Shown here: positions 27,701 through 40,421 of the stretch, one piece after another
Layout: the number at the start of each line of letters is the position of its first letter
How positions within the stretch are numbered: the first letter of the stretch is position 1
Assembly: GCA_027886175.1 (NCBI GenBank)
Contig: JAJNNQ010000018.1
Coordinates: forward strand, 21,805,001 to 21,869,000
Length of the DNA stretch: 64,000 nucleotides
Direction of reading: 5' to 3'
Source of the DNA: Phylloscopus collybita
Lineage: Eukaryota > Chordata > Aves > Passeriformes > Phylloscopidae
Notes under the pieces: model-generated
Databases searched by the model: none
Seen by the model: the letters and a program-made list of their open reading frames with translations, nothing else
Told to the model about the DNA's origin: nothing
Position numbers and translations under genes: made by a program

Positions 27701-30339
27701 CAGTTGAAAATGATTGCTTTCTCACTATCAGACCTGGAACAGCTGTTTATTCCTTCAGCCTAGCACATCTATTAGCTTCATTTTCATGTCATATGGTCAT
27801 TCAGACATTAGTCACCTGCCGGAGAAATACATTTTTACATAAAAGCACTCGCCTCTGTTCAGTTTTGCAGTCTGCCACACCAGAACTTTGTAGCTGCATC
27901 CCCAATCTATACCAGAAAGGTATCATCTCATTTTTTTGAGAAGTTTCTGGTATCAGTAGGAAAATAAAGGGCTGATAAAGCAAAGGCTTGAAGAGGTAGT
28001 GCTATACCCCAGAGAACACTGAGAAGATTGAGGACCACTTATAAACAGCTGACTTAGATTGACTCTTGGAGGAGGGGTACCTCAAATGAATGAGGAAAGT
28101 GTGCTAGCTGCAAAACTACAAGATGTCACCACAGAAAAAATTGTTCAGTTACTAATTATCAGGGTGCTGACAGTAGAAAACTCCCATCTGGTTCAGATAA
28201 ACTCCAGCCAAGGGGAGCTTTGTCCAAATACTCCGACAGAAAAAAATGGAAATTTCAAAAGAGTTAAGCATAAAATAAAGCTAGTAGAGTATTGACAACA
28301 TTGTAGAGAAAGGATAAGGTAGGCCTAATAGTCAAAGCAATAAAATTACTATACATCAAAAACATCCATCATTCCAACCTTTATTTTAGGCAAGTTCTAC
28401 TCTAAAATTAAAATCCAATATGCTTCACCTTTAGCCAAACGTCCTGAGTAAAACCTGTTTTAACTTTTGTGTCTTTCCACTTAATTTGTTGTAGACACAT
28501 GGCTGTGATGGATCCTCTCTCCATGGCCTGAGAAGAGGAGTAAGACATAAAAGTAACATGAGGGTCCCACTCTCCTGCAAACACTCCTCCAGTTCAAGAA
28601 AGCAAGCAGCCCAGCAGTATGGAAAACTCCTGTCCCTCCTGCACACATCCAAATTTCTCTAAGAGTAAGCACAATACAAACACTCAAGCCTGTCAATCCT
28701 GTACCTTCAGCAAGCACTCTCTCATTTTAAGCAATCTCAATTAAAGAAAATTTAAATTAATTTAGTTCTGTACTGTGCCCTTTTGACCTCATTTAGGCCC
28801 TAGACCTCTCAGTAGCCCAGAGCAAAATGCAAGGGTGGTAGCAGTACTGGTCAGTTGGTTTTGGACTCTGATGCCTTCAATACCAAAATAAGAAATGCCA
28901 GTTCTACAAAGGCTCATGCACTGAAGAGGATGGACCACAGAGGCACCTAGGTGTTGACTCCGAAACTGAAGTCAAGACTTACAGAGGCACCAGAGCAGCG
29001 AACAGACATGGGTTTCTTTCTTTCACATAGCAAACTGCCTTTGCTGTGCAGGCAATCTAGTTTTTGGCACAGGTGGGACTAGGTTTTGATTCGCAGGTAC
29101 AAACTGAATTGTTTCTCAACTTGGTGAAAGGCTTGTTTCTGTTATGTAAAATGTACAGAGAAGCATAATGATTGTATCTATTATACACCTGCTAAAAGTC
29201 AAAACACCATGCTTTTTTCCAGCATTATGGAAACTGTCTCCCCTGGACATTCTGGACCTGCAGAATACTGAGAGGTACTACCTAGAACTAACAGTTGTTT
29301 TCTATACCTAATATACTGTGGGTGAAATTTTAGAGAAGGAACCAGTGGCAGTTACCAAAGCTGGATGGAGCTGATGAGTGAGTTCTGTGCCTGAGTCTTT
29401 AAAGCCCTTTCTGCCTTGTCAGAATTATCTTGAACATTACACAGGGTGACACAACCTGACTTAAAGCACTTCCTGACAAGAAGATCTGCTTCTTGCAAGA
29501 CATGAGCAGTGTTTAAACACCAGAAGCGCACACCACTCATAACCCAGGATTCGCTTATTCATTCGCTATTGCTCAAAGATCACAAATTATAGCTTAATAC
29601 CATCATCAGAAAGAATTACAACCTTTCCATCTGTCAGCAAACCCTGAACCCTGACAGAAAATATCTGATTTCCAGGTGCTTACCATTACAGCTACACCAC
29701 TGAAGTGGTAAGAAAGTTAAAAGTGACTGAACACAGGGACTTAGGCTGACCTGCCCTTTCATATCTAAATGCAAGCTTCTTGTTAACAAACCCGTAACAG
29801 TACTCACATCTATCATTAACGCTGCTAAACTGTAATTAGAGCAGGCAAGTATCTAGTTCAGAAAGAGCAGCAAGCAGCAGGTGTTCCTCCAAGTGATGTC
29901 ATGTTCCCATCTCCCCTTCAACCAGTCTTTCCTACAGAAGCTCCTGGCATTATTGGGTAGGGGCAGACCAGGAGAAAAGTTCTCACACCATTTTCTGTAG
30001 CTTCAGGGAACCTATACATAGAGCCATACCAGCTAAGAGACCACAATTTCTAGTTCCATATATTTCCTGACAGCATTTCTGCAGCCCTCACAGCTTTTAT
30101 TATTAATCAAGGTCTTGTAACTTCAGGGAGGTAAATACCATTCATTTGTTTACACATAAAATCACCACATTTGAACAAGGTCAGGTCCAGAAGAGCCAGG
30201 AATGGATTAACACTTTTTTTTCTGGACAGAACAAGTATTATGATCACATGCACTGACCTCCTGCACAGCGCAGGCCACAGCACTTCAGCCATCAATTTCA
30301 AAACTCAGACCATAACTTCAGTTTGAACTAGAGCTTATC
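24110..30339. other. Intron stretch, mostly unrecognised
   Basis: Only the poly-A at 24704 stands out. ORFs here (to 103 codons) show no domain. Confidence 0.6.
24704..24742. repeat. Poly-A homopolymer, 39 nt
   Basis: A run of 39 A follows a short CACACGCACAC stretch and is followed by CTTTGGG and a T8 run. No source element is recognised. Confidence 0.97.
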
Positions 30340-30940
30340 TTTTGGAGAGACATTCACTCCTGATTTAGAGACTCCAGGTGATGGAAAATCTTCTATCCAA
30401 CTAAAAAAATTGTTCCAGTGATTAATTACCCACACTCTTAGAGATGGGCTCCTTATTTTAAGACTCAATTTGCCTAGCTTTCACTTCCAGTCATCAATCC
30501 TCATTACACATTTTCTGCTCCAAAAAGATTAAGAAGCAGTCTACAATCAGAGATCTCTTCCCTAAACATGTATCTGTAGGCTGTCTTCAATTCCCCTCTT
30601 AACCTTCACTTCTATAAACTCTGTACAGTGAGTTTGTGAGTTTCCTTGTCTCACTGCTCAAGTTATGACATTCCTAAAGCACACATCCTTAGGAAGTAAG
30701 ATATCACATCATTTTATAGCCTCCTTCTGAACCCCTTCAAGTTTACATGGAAATGCTGCTTTTGATGCAAAGGACAAACTTACTTTGTTAATGGTCTCCA
30801 ATGTCACATCCAAGGTAATTCCAATGCATGAGTATTCCTCTACTTGTACAGCCCAGTTTTCTCATCTACAGAATTAGAGGGAACATATGCTTAACTGGCT
30901 AAAAAGTTTCTCAGCTCCCTTTTCAGAACTAAGAAATCCA
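30340..30940 (-). mobile_element. Old CR1/L3-type LINE fragment
   Basis: In the plus strand, TTGTTCCAGTGATTAATTAC, TTGCCTAGCTTTCACTTCCA, CTTCAATTCCCCTCTTAACC, CTCCTTCTGAACCCCTTCAA and ATTCCTCTACTTGTA match, in order, the reverse complement of ancient amniote CR1/L3 elements. The 5' portion of the element (beyond about 30900) is no longer recognisable. It lies in the same direction as NRXN3. Confidence 0.75.
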
Positions 30941-33900
30941 CTTTGTTAATAGGACTATGCCACAGCCTTTATTAAGATATCAATTACCCAAATGAGCCCA
31001 CCTCACCAGCTACTCCAGAAAAAATCTAAGTTGATTGATTTTCCCCATCAGTATTTGTCTCTTCATTACCTTTTTGGTAATTTTAACAGCTATGTCCTTT
31101 ATCTGCTCGTAACATTACATCCATGACCTCTTCCTTGCTCTTGAGCAAATAAAGTGGTGCATGCATGGCACACATCAACCACAGTGCCATTTCCCCTTTC
31201 TCAAGGGTGTCACAGCCACAGCTGTTAACTGACATTGCTCTTTATTTTCCATTGTCTAGACTTTACTAGAAATCAGAACAGATCAATTGTTTAATCTTTA
31301 AAAATACTTCTCTAATAAATATTTAGGTCTCAGAGGCGCAAGATTCATATATACAGTACGCATTACACATGCAGGCTACTCCATGATCACTGCCACTGAA
31401 CTATTTTGAGATCATAACTGGCACTTTTCCAAACACAGAGTAAGGTGGTTGCTGATTACCATTCCTTTCTCTATACTACAAATGAACAGTTTAGATATTC
31501 ATCACTCACACTCCATAATTGAACCTTATTTTGATTACATAAATTTTTCAGAATTAAAAATTATTCACCATAACCAAGTTTACAGTGAGGGGTTTTTTTA
31601 ATTGCGCTTGCTTAGTTTTGTTGTGCTTTTTTTTGTGTTTTAAATAAATCCACGCGTAATTCCTATCATTTTCTTTTTAAATTGCCTGCACTGAATCTCC
31701 CAATTTCTATTTCCTTCTCCTCAACCCAAAAAAGACCATACTCTCTAACTCTGTCACAGCACATTTAAGCACCACACAAAAAACCACAAGGACTTTCATA
31801 AGTTTCACTATGCACAATCAGTCTCAAGTAACACTGTACTTCATCATCCTTGTATGTCCCAGCTACACAAAATAAAGGAAAAAGCAAATGATTTTTACAA
31901 ATATATTCGTTCAATATAATAAGAAGATTCATGGTTTTACAGCTACATAGCCCAGATATATTTGGTTCAGAACTCAATACGGACAAATGCAATGTTACCT
32001 GTCATCTAGTTTTGCCCAGAAAGAAATCCTTCAGCTCCCAACTCAGGAAGAGACCCAGGGAAACTGGTGCCCCAAATGCTGCACAGCTAGCTACCAATGC
32101 ACATATAAAATTTTCCTCTGTAGGAAGATTTTCTTCAAATGCTATCAAGTTTCAACTACTTCATACTATGGATTAAAAACCTCAGTAATATTATCAAAAA
32201 AACCTTCGAAACAAAAATATCTGGGATACAGGTCCAGTTAACAATAGATCACCAGTCTCAATACAACAATTCAGAAACTGCAAGGTATTCCCATTAAATA
32301 CTCAAGAAACCTACATAAATTACTTTGGTTTTGACTTCCATATCCAAATCCACTCTCATGCTTTCCATTAGGCTGCTCTAGTACATGCAGAAAATAAAGA
32401 ACCCCTGCTCCCTGATGGTAGGGGTCTAGTTAAGCTCTACAGGAAGAACTCCCAGACCAGAAGCTAATTATTAAGCCCATTATTTGCAGTAAATGACAAA
32501 ACATTAAAAAAAAGAATAGCAGCTTACCATCAGGAAAAGGTGAGGAGGGTAAGTGCAGTTACCTTTGGCAGCAAACAGATTCACATTGGAGTTCACACTT
32601 AAGACATTTTTAAACTCAAGAAGACTTTCTGAAACAAGGTCATCTTATTTTCTACAGGATAAACTTTGAAGCAAACAGAAAGCAATTCTGAAATGTGGTG
32701 GCCAATGACACACCGGCGGTCAGGCTACAGTGTCACAATGATCCCTGCTGGCTTGACAATTTACAAACGTATGTTCGCAGCCACAAATGGTGTTTACGTA
32801 CTGAAGAGGAAGGGCAGTCCCCCACAGAGATGTTTGAAATCAGTGTTTCATTTTCCCTCCTTTTTAGAAAGCTGAACTAATTCAGTAATATTGACCTTTT
32901 ATATTTAGCAATACTTCACAATGCTCACAGCTTACAAATTTTATTCTGTTAGTTTTCTTCCCTCCCTGTGTTAAATACTGCTTTACCTGCTTCATGGTCA
33001 CCTTCTCATTCCTTCTCCCTCCTTGTCTTACTGCATTCATTCCCCTTGTTTTCAACCACCTTTCTCACTATCAAGCACCATTTCCTTAGACTCTTTTCAT
33101 CCCCATACATGCATGCTACTTAGCAGATGATGGGGACAGCAGAGGAAGGAAAAATGCATATCTTCAGAAACACTGTGAGTCAGCAGGGCTGGTACAAAAA
33201 AAATTACCTCCACCGATAACATGCGACAGAAGTCTCTCAGGCTACTGTCTGTCCTAATGAAATGAGTAACACATGAAAAGGAAGGAGGAAGAGGCAGTTT
33301 AGACTTCATGCTCTCAGGTAGGGCTGCCTCTTCTAAAACAGCCCTCTGAAATACACCATTTCAGGTGTAATACAAAGAAAAATATTGTTTCATATGTGTG
33401 CCTCAAGTAAATCAGAAAGCTTCATGTGTGCTGGGACAGCTCCAGTGGTACCAGTCTGCACCTTGAGGCATAAAGAATGCAGAGCTCTGAACACAAGCCC
33501 AGCTGTGCAGCCCTCCCACACCAATGTGGAGAAAATCCTTTCTGCTAAGTAAAAGTTATATAAGTGAAAGAGCAGACAGCAATGAAATATTCAACCAGGA
33601 AAGCAGGAGGGATCCAGAGAGCCTTAAACTGACTGGGAATTCTTTATGAGTTCAATTGACAGGGCTGGAAGAGTCAATTCACTTATATTCAGGACAAGTA
33701 ACCACAAATAAGTCTCAGAAGTGCAGCACTGGAGCTTAATGAAAGTAGCATTAGACAACAAAAGCAAACACCAGGTTTCATCCATCTAGCATGCTAGGTT
33801 ATTAAATGTTTCTTAAAAGTTGCATCACAAGAAAGATTAGCATAGGCTAAAGCTCTGAATACAACAAGGCTTTAAAGCCCCACTTTCACTCCCTGTTTTG

Positions 33901-34179
33901 TCACTCCTCTTGGAAACCCTTACTGTCCCAGGTACTTGCTTAAGTCTGTCCCTGCCTTTCTGTAAACACACAGTGGAGAGCAAAATTTCCAGTCTAGAAA
34001 GGAAAAAGGGGAAAATTCTAACTAAGGCAGCTGATTTATCCCGTCCAAACCAAAATCACAAGCATACTCTCCTCACACACTTACTTTTACTACAGTTTAA
34101 ATTCTGTGGTGAAAAAAAAAAAAAGAAGTAGGAAAGAACTGTGCACAGGAGAAAAAACCCACGCATTCTCAGCACAGAT
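30941..34179. other. Intron stretch without recognised features
   Basis: The left part may contain further decayed LINE sequence that I cannot place. There is a short A13 run at 34112-34124. I see nothing else. Confidence 0.55.
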
Positions 34180-34287
34180 AGGACCACAGGCCCTGCATGT
34201 CTCCTCCAGCCCCAGGGACCTGCAGCTGTACAGAGCCTGTCTGCCCACAGCTCTCACTCCTGGAGAAGAGAGCAGGCCCGGAGAGAA

Positions 34288-34321
34288 GGGCAGCCTCAGG
34301 GGGCAGCCTCAGGGGGCAGCC
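34288..34321. repeat. 13-bp tandem repeat, 2.6 copies
   Basis: The unit GGGCAGCCTCAGG occurs twice exactly (34288-34300 and 34301-34313) and then as a partial GGGCAGCC. Each junction creates CTCAGGGGGCAGC, a partial CTCF-like core. Confidence 0.95.
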
Positions 34322-35104
34322 CCGGCAGCACAGCTCTCCCCAGCTGCAGGCCCCCAGCACCTCCCCAGGTGCCTCAAATGGCCCCAGACCAGCTGAACTG
34401 CAGCACTTCAGTGGCTGCATGTGTTGCCCCACTCCATCTGCTATTTAACAGGAGAGAAGACTCTTCAAATGTAGATTTGCTTGGGCTCTCAACAGCAGAG
34501 ACAGAATGAGCCAACAGACATGGATGAAAAGGCCTCAGTCTGTAAAAGCAGTGGCAATTGCACATGCTAGACAGTGGTGAGGTATTCCTGCTGATGGAGG
34601 AGGGGCAGCGAGGGGGAAAAGACAGAATATCGCAATGCAGAGACTGGTAGAAGCTCCCACAAAGAAACATAGCCAGTCACCTCCAAAGAAAAGCCAGCCC
34701 CTGAATGGCTGAGGACAAAAGAAGAGTGCCATGCCAAGAGAGGAAGGCCTTTGGCTGGGCAGTCACAGGACTTCAATCTCACTTTTCCAGCTGTTGGGGT
34801 CACACCTTTGAGAAAGGAAATGCCTACACAGCTTCCGTCCCTACCACTATTAAGTAGGGCTATTCTCTGCATGGTCTGGCCATGCAAAAATGGTACCAGA
34901 TCCCATCTGCCCCACCTTGATGTCAAGGCATTTCCCCATTCACTCAAAAGAGCTATACCAGCACTGGTTTCCACCTCTCTCGGGGGAGTCTGACTACGTT
35001 CAGGATTTAAGGTACTTTCTTCATACCTTGGCAACATCTTAGGTGCAAACCAACTCCCACATTCCTGCAGAAGGCCCTAAGTTTTATCAAAAACCTCAGG
35101 GAGG

Positions 35105-35120
35105 ACTACAGCTCCCAGCA
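35105..35120 (+). promoter_or_regulatory. ZNF143/STAF-like motif
   Basis: ACTACAGCTCCCAGCA matches the ZNF143/THAP11 consensus ACTACAATTCCCAGCA except for two central bases. It lies at the right edge of the GC-richer block 34180-35125. Confidence 0.45.
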
Positions 35121-35599
35121 AAGTCTCTGTCTGCTGAGGATGTGCATGGCATGGGACAGACTGCTCCAGGTTGAAGACTGCACAGCTTTTTGCAAACTCT
35201 AGTTTAAAAATGGCACTGAGATGGTCTATAAAAAGGCAGTGCCTGATGTCAAGTCACTGATGTATCAAACCCCAGTGGGATAATTCAGGGCACTGCTATT
35301 CCAGTAATACTATCAGAGGATCCAAATAATTCCAAAAAGGATGAGTCTAACTTTGAGAACTGGGAATGGCGTGATTATTGGTTCTGAAAAAAAGGTACAT
35401 ATACAGGATTTGAATAACTTGGGCTTAACTTACGGCTTTACTACATATATTCCATGTATAACTGGCAAACGCCCCTTATGATTTTAAGGGACTTGTAAAT
35501 CCTTAGTGTAGATAAAAACTTCAAGACAAATGTACTGAATGGTGATGCATCCAAATACACAACATTTCTACACAGATGTTTCATAGTTCAAAATGAACT

Positions 35600-35685
35600 G
35601 CAGAAATCAGTCCTGTGTCATATAGGAGGTCAGGCTAGATCATAATGGCATCTTTAGGCCTCAAAATACATGATATAAAGCAAAT
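35600..35685 (+). mobile_element. CR1/L3-type LINE 3' end, antisense to the gene
   Basis: AGGAGGTCAGGCTAGATCAT followed by AATGGCATCTTTAGGCCTCA is the plus-strand 3' terminus of old CR1-type LINEs (consensus-like GGTCAGACTAGATGATC...AATGGTCCCTTCTGGCCT). Only the extreme 3' end is present. Confidence 0.7.
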
Positions 35686-38600
35686 GATAATGCCTAAAGA
35701 TGTAGTATTAAAGCTGAACTCTCGAAAACAGATAATCATAGACAATTCAATGTCTATGTGTTTTGCAGAAGATTGGTGACTCCATGGAGTACTTAAATTT
35801 GTTGTTTATGACCAGTGTGTACTAATGTGGATCTGTGACTTCTGTGGTCATTGTCCCAGCACTTCATAGGGCACCTCATCTGCTCCAGTGTCTTGTACCA
35901 CAGTAGCTGCTGCTTCCATGATTTTCAAATCAAACTAACAGTAAGTCTTCAACATAGCATTGAAGACTAGCTCTGAAGCATAATATCTGAATCTGAGGTT
36001 TGCTATTAGTCACATATTTCCATCAGGGTGACAGTTAACAATTCAATTACCAAACCTGAAAGACCTCTTTCTAGCAATACTTCTCATAGAATCCCACTAG
36101 CAGTGATTCACATCCTTCCCAGTCCTTCTCAGTTCGTGACTAACACTGAAATACTGACATACAGGTTTACAAGCAAAATTGTCTACTCAATTTGTATGCC
36201 CTTCTAATGCAGGGGCACAGTCAAGTCTAAAGTGTGAGACAGCAGACTGTCCTCAGTTCTTCTTCAGACAAGCTTAGACTATCAAAACTGGTATTTAGGT
36301 TTTGACATACATAGCCTTAGGAGTATTGAACATAGAACATTTCCCGACAAAGATGGGAGCTGGAAAACCAGCCCCACATTTCAGAAAATGTTGATTCCCT
36401 GTCAGATCCCCTCTCTAGGTGGAATATTGTTGCATTTTATTTTAATTTATTCAACATCCTCTAGGTGCTGTAAATGAAAGATTAGAAGGTTGTAATTTAA
36501 ATATTCAGTGCCAATATACAACAAAGAGCCAGATTCCTTCTGAGCATAAATATTTCTTAGCAGCCGTAGTTCAGCCTGTGGATTATTTTTTCTGTGATTA
36601 TATAACGGGGAAGATGCTAACAGATATCACAGTTCAGTGTTTAGCAAGCAACAGAGTGCCAAGAATTGTCACCAGATGAACTATTAAAATGAGTGAAGAA
36701 AGAAATGCTAGATCTGTCAAGTGGGAAGGGGATGCTTGTGGGCTTTTACTCTGCAGCAGGTAATAATAGGCAGATAATTGGTAGACAGGTTCCATTCAGC
36801 ACTACCTGCTCTGAAACTTTCTGTCCAAAAAACCCTTTAGAATTCTTGGCTTGGAAGAAATACCAACACAAAACCAATTAGCAGCAAAGTTGTACTTTCC
36901 CAACTGGATCCCTTTTGGATCAAAAATCATCTAATTCATAGAATTCATGTCTCATGACTCAAAAATCAGGAATTTGAGAGTAGTATCAAAAATATGCAGT
37001 ATTTTGAAGGAACTAATTCTTTGTCTGTGGGGAGGCTGGAGGAAAGTGAAGTGCTTCTGCGTGTGAGGATACGTCAACATTCTTTCTTCTTGCCTTTTTA
37101 AATCCGTATGCCAAAAGCTAAATATCATTTTCAAAAATCCTAGACCATCTGAAAAAACATCAAGGACTGTCTTCTGTCTCACACTTCAGATTTGACTTTA
37201 GAAGGTCTTAAGGATTGAGCAGACAATTCTGCTCATAAAGTCTGTACTTCCCACAATTAAAATCCTCCAGAACAGTTCAGTGACAAGAAAAAATAGTGGC
37301 TATAACCACAACCCAGCAGGCATAGTCTTGATGGTGTTACTGGTCCAGGATAAACCTGTTTGAGAAGTGGAAGTATAGAGCATAGAGAGAGTGATATTTC
37401 TGAACACACAGGGTTCAGCCTGCAGCCTGAGTTCAGGTGTGAGTGCCAGCCCTGTGGCCAGTGAAGGAATAATGCTGGAAAGAACAGAAAACTTAAATGG
37501 ACTCCTACGTCCCTTCTGTTTAGCAAGTGAAGTCACTGCTTGTCAGTACTAAAGAGGAAAATCTCTCTTGAAATGATTGAAAGCAAAGGCTTGGGGAAAG
37601 GGCACTGGATACCAGCAGTCATCAGTGCTGCTGATCATCGAGTATGGAGGACAGCAAGGATCCTGGAGAACTCAGCTGGTGGAGTCACCTTTGCCCTTAT
37701 TTTTACCGGAAATCCAAAGCCCCTGTCTTTTCATGTGACTTGATGTACCTCCTGTACCCGCATTTAGTTGCCTGCATCAGCACCCTAACTTTTGTCTCAA
37801 GTTGCCTAACAGCTGTAGAAATTGAATTTCACTGACACACTGCCCAATTTATATCTTTCCCTCAGGAAAAAGCAGCTGAACCCATGGAAGATGCAGAGTG
37901 CCACGGAGAAAGAAAAATTCAATGAGGAATGCTAGGCATATTTGCTAGACTTTTAAACCTGGTGCTTATTTTTTATCTAGCAAAAAAATACTTGCTCCTG
38001 TTGAAAATCTCTCTGCATTAGCACTCACATTTTCTGGCTGTGGTTTCAGTTAAAGTAGAAACACAATCTTAGACCTAACTTGAAAAGACAGGACACACAA
38101 GCTCAGCTGGCTTGTTCTAGCTATTTACAAAGCAGTTAAAATGGCTTTTTCTTCTGTACCCTTGGCATGAACAAATCAATAAAAACATAAAAAGACTGGA
38201 CAGAGTGAAAGAACAAATGACTGACTTACTTACAAGATAGATAGATTCTGTAAAGACACAAAAACATGCAGAACCATTAAGGCCCATATGCCAATTATTA
38301 GGTGCAATCAGTGAACATACACTGCACAAGAGTGTTCAGCAATTGCGGCAGAGAAATTCTAAAGATAGAGGCTCTCCCAGAAGTCAGGAGGTAAATAAAA
38401 ATGGCTCCAATCTATAACAAAAAATTACATGCACACACACGCTGTGTTTTTGAGCATGATTTCCTCTTTTATATTCCAAGGCTTGGATGTTGCTTTGTAT
38501 GTTCAGATCAAAGCAGCAGCTGTCAGAGCTCTGGTATTGTTTGGCATTATTTATAGAAAGGCAGAGAACAATTATTCTCAAGGTACATAAGGACTCCAAA

Positions 38601-40399
38601 ACAAACAGGTTAAGACCAAGCTGAGTCTGAATTTGGAAGCCAATTTGCCACATGTTACATATTATACACCCAGATCAGCAGTGCCAGTCCTCATTCTCTC
38701 TCTGCTCTGACTTGAGAATACTTGTTCACTTGAAAAAAATGAAATTGATATTCTGTTCTCATGACCAGATGACCCTCCCTTCTCATATATTTCTGATGAT
38801 TCCCTACAGTGAAAAAAATGACTGCACTCTACTTTTAGACCTCTAAAATTGACCTTGTCAAAACTACAATTTCTTTCTTTATTTTTGGATTTTTCACCTT
38901 CACTTGTTATTTAAAACTGGCCTCTCTTCATTCTCTTTCTATCTCCTCACACATAATTTAGTCTCTTCTGATAAAAAGTATTCTTCCTCTGCATTTCCTC
39001 CATGCCATTTTAACTAGCTAAAATACCACATCTTTTCAAACCTCACCCAAGAACTTATTTTATTTTTTTATACAGGATGCACATTACAATTCTTTTCCTG
39101 ATAATACTTGCCTTTGTGCTTCTGACTCAGATTCAAAAGGAATATTGCCTTCTTACTCCAGTAAGAAACATGATCGTATTCCAATTACATGGGTATCACT
39201 AGGCCTTCTATGTATATACATCTCTCTCTCTGTAGGTTTATATGAAATGAAATGCCAGGAGACACAGTTAAAACCAAAAAAAATTCTGATCATATGTATA
39301 GAGTTGATAATCACATGAACACTCTTTTATAGCATTGAGATGCCTATGCCATAATTACATAATTAGAAAAAAAATTCAGTAACAATCTACTTCAGTTTCA
39401 TCTCAGATTCCAAAACAAGAATCTCATCAAAGCTGTAAAGTTTAATGCCAGCAGTGTTTCGCTGACCTCCTGCCTCTTACAAGGTAAGCCAAGGAGCCAC
39501 AACTCTAGACATTTCCATGAGTGCAAAGAGAAAGCCACCTGAGCAGGCACTGCCTCAGTCACAGCTGTAATGACATTTCCTAGTGCGTGGTCCAAAGGGA
39601 AACCCCACTTACATAAAACTCATCACAACATTTAACAGGGTAAAGAGATACTGTCATGGCACAGGGTCAGCACCATCTCTTCACTTTTATTTAAAGAATT
39701 AATCATTTTTTAGCACATGAGCAAATTTTAACTCTAGTATTTCCTCCTACAGCAACTAAGAGACTGCCATGTCTGTAAGGTAGCTATCTAGTTCTGGTGT
39801 AGTATTGAAAGAAGCAAAACATCATATAAGGAGACTATCATAAACCAGGTAACCTGTTACCCAGTCTGCAGATATTGCAGCCATCCAGAGGGAGATATGC
39901 ACTCATGTGCAAGCCAGTATAACTTCTTAATGTCAACCTCAGCATTCAGGCCCAATTATTCTGTCATTATTATGGAAATTACAACTGAATCTGAAGTACA
40001 GTGCATAAATACTAAGCCTATAAACCCTTACATACTAACCACATTTACAGCAGTCCAGTTATTGCTGATGCAGGAGACTGAGCATTTGTTTCATTGTTGT
40101 TTAAGAATGAGGTTCATCATTTCACACTGTTTCTGAAGATGAAGGCACTGGTGTAAGAAACACAGTTATCTCCCTCAATGTGCTTTTCTCAACAAATACA
40201 GAAAAATCAAAGCAGAGGACAGAGACAACTGCTAATAACACTTCCAAATTTCATGGTAAGATTTGAATGTATGAACAGAACATTGCACACACTTATTTTT
40301 ATAAATATGTCCACATCTTCCTCCTCATTTAAGTTCATTTTCTTTATTGCTGTTTAATCTGGCTTTTTTTCCTTATTTTTTATTGGTGTGGCATTTTTC

Positions 40400-40421
40400 A
40401 TTGACATGATGGCATGTCAAT
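40400..40421. other. 9-bp inverted repeat
   Basis: ATTGACATG and CATGTCAAT flank a 4-nt ATGG loop. Confidence 0.85.

Larger units (their letters stand above)
34180..35125. other. Unexplained GC-richer intronic block
   Basis: G+C is visibly higher than in the flanks, most of all at 34180-34440, with the 13-bp tandem repeat and a ZNF143-like site. The longest ORF of the window (156 codons, minus, 34567-35037) lies here but has no recognisable domain or signal. It could be old retroelement DNA, an enhancer or a noncoding-RNA promoter; I cannot decide. Confidence 0.5.

Noticed and set aside
34567..35037. 156-codon minus-strand ORF, the longest in the window
   Set aside because: No domain, no conserved motif and no splice or promoter context that supports it; it lies in a GC-richer block where chance ORFs are longer.
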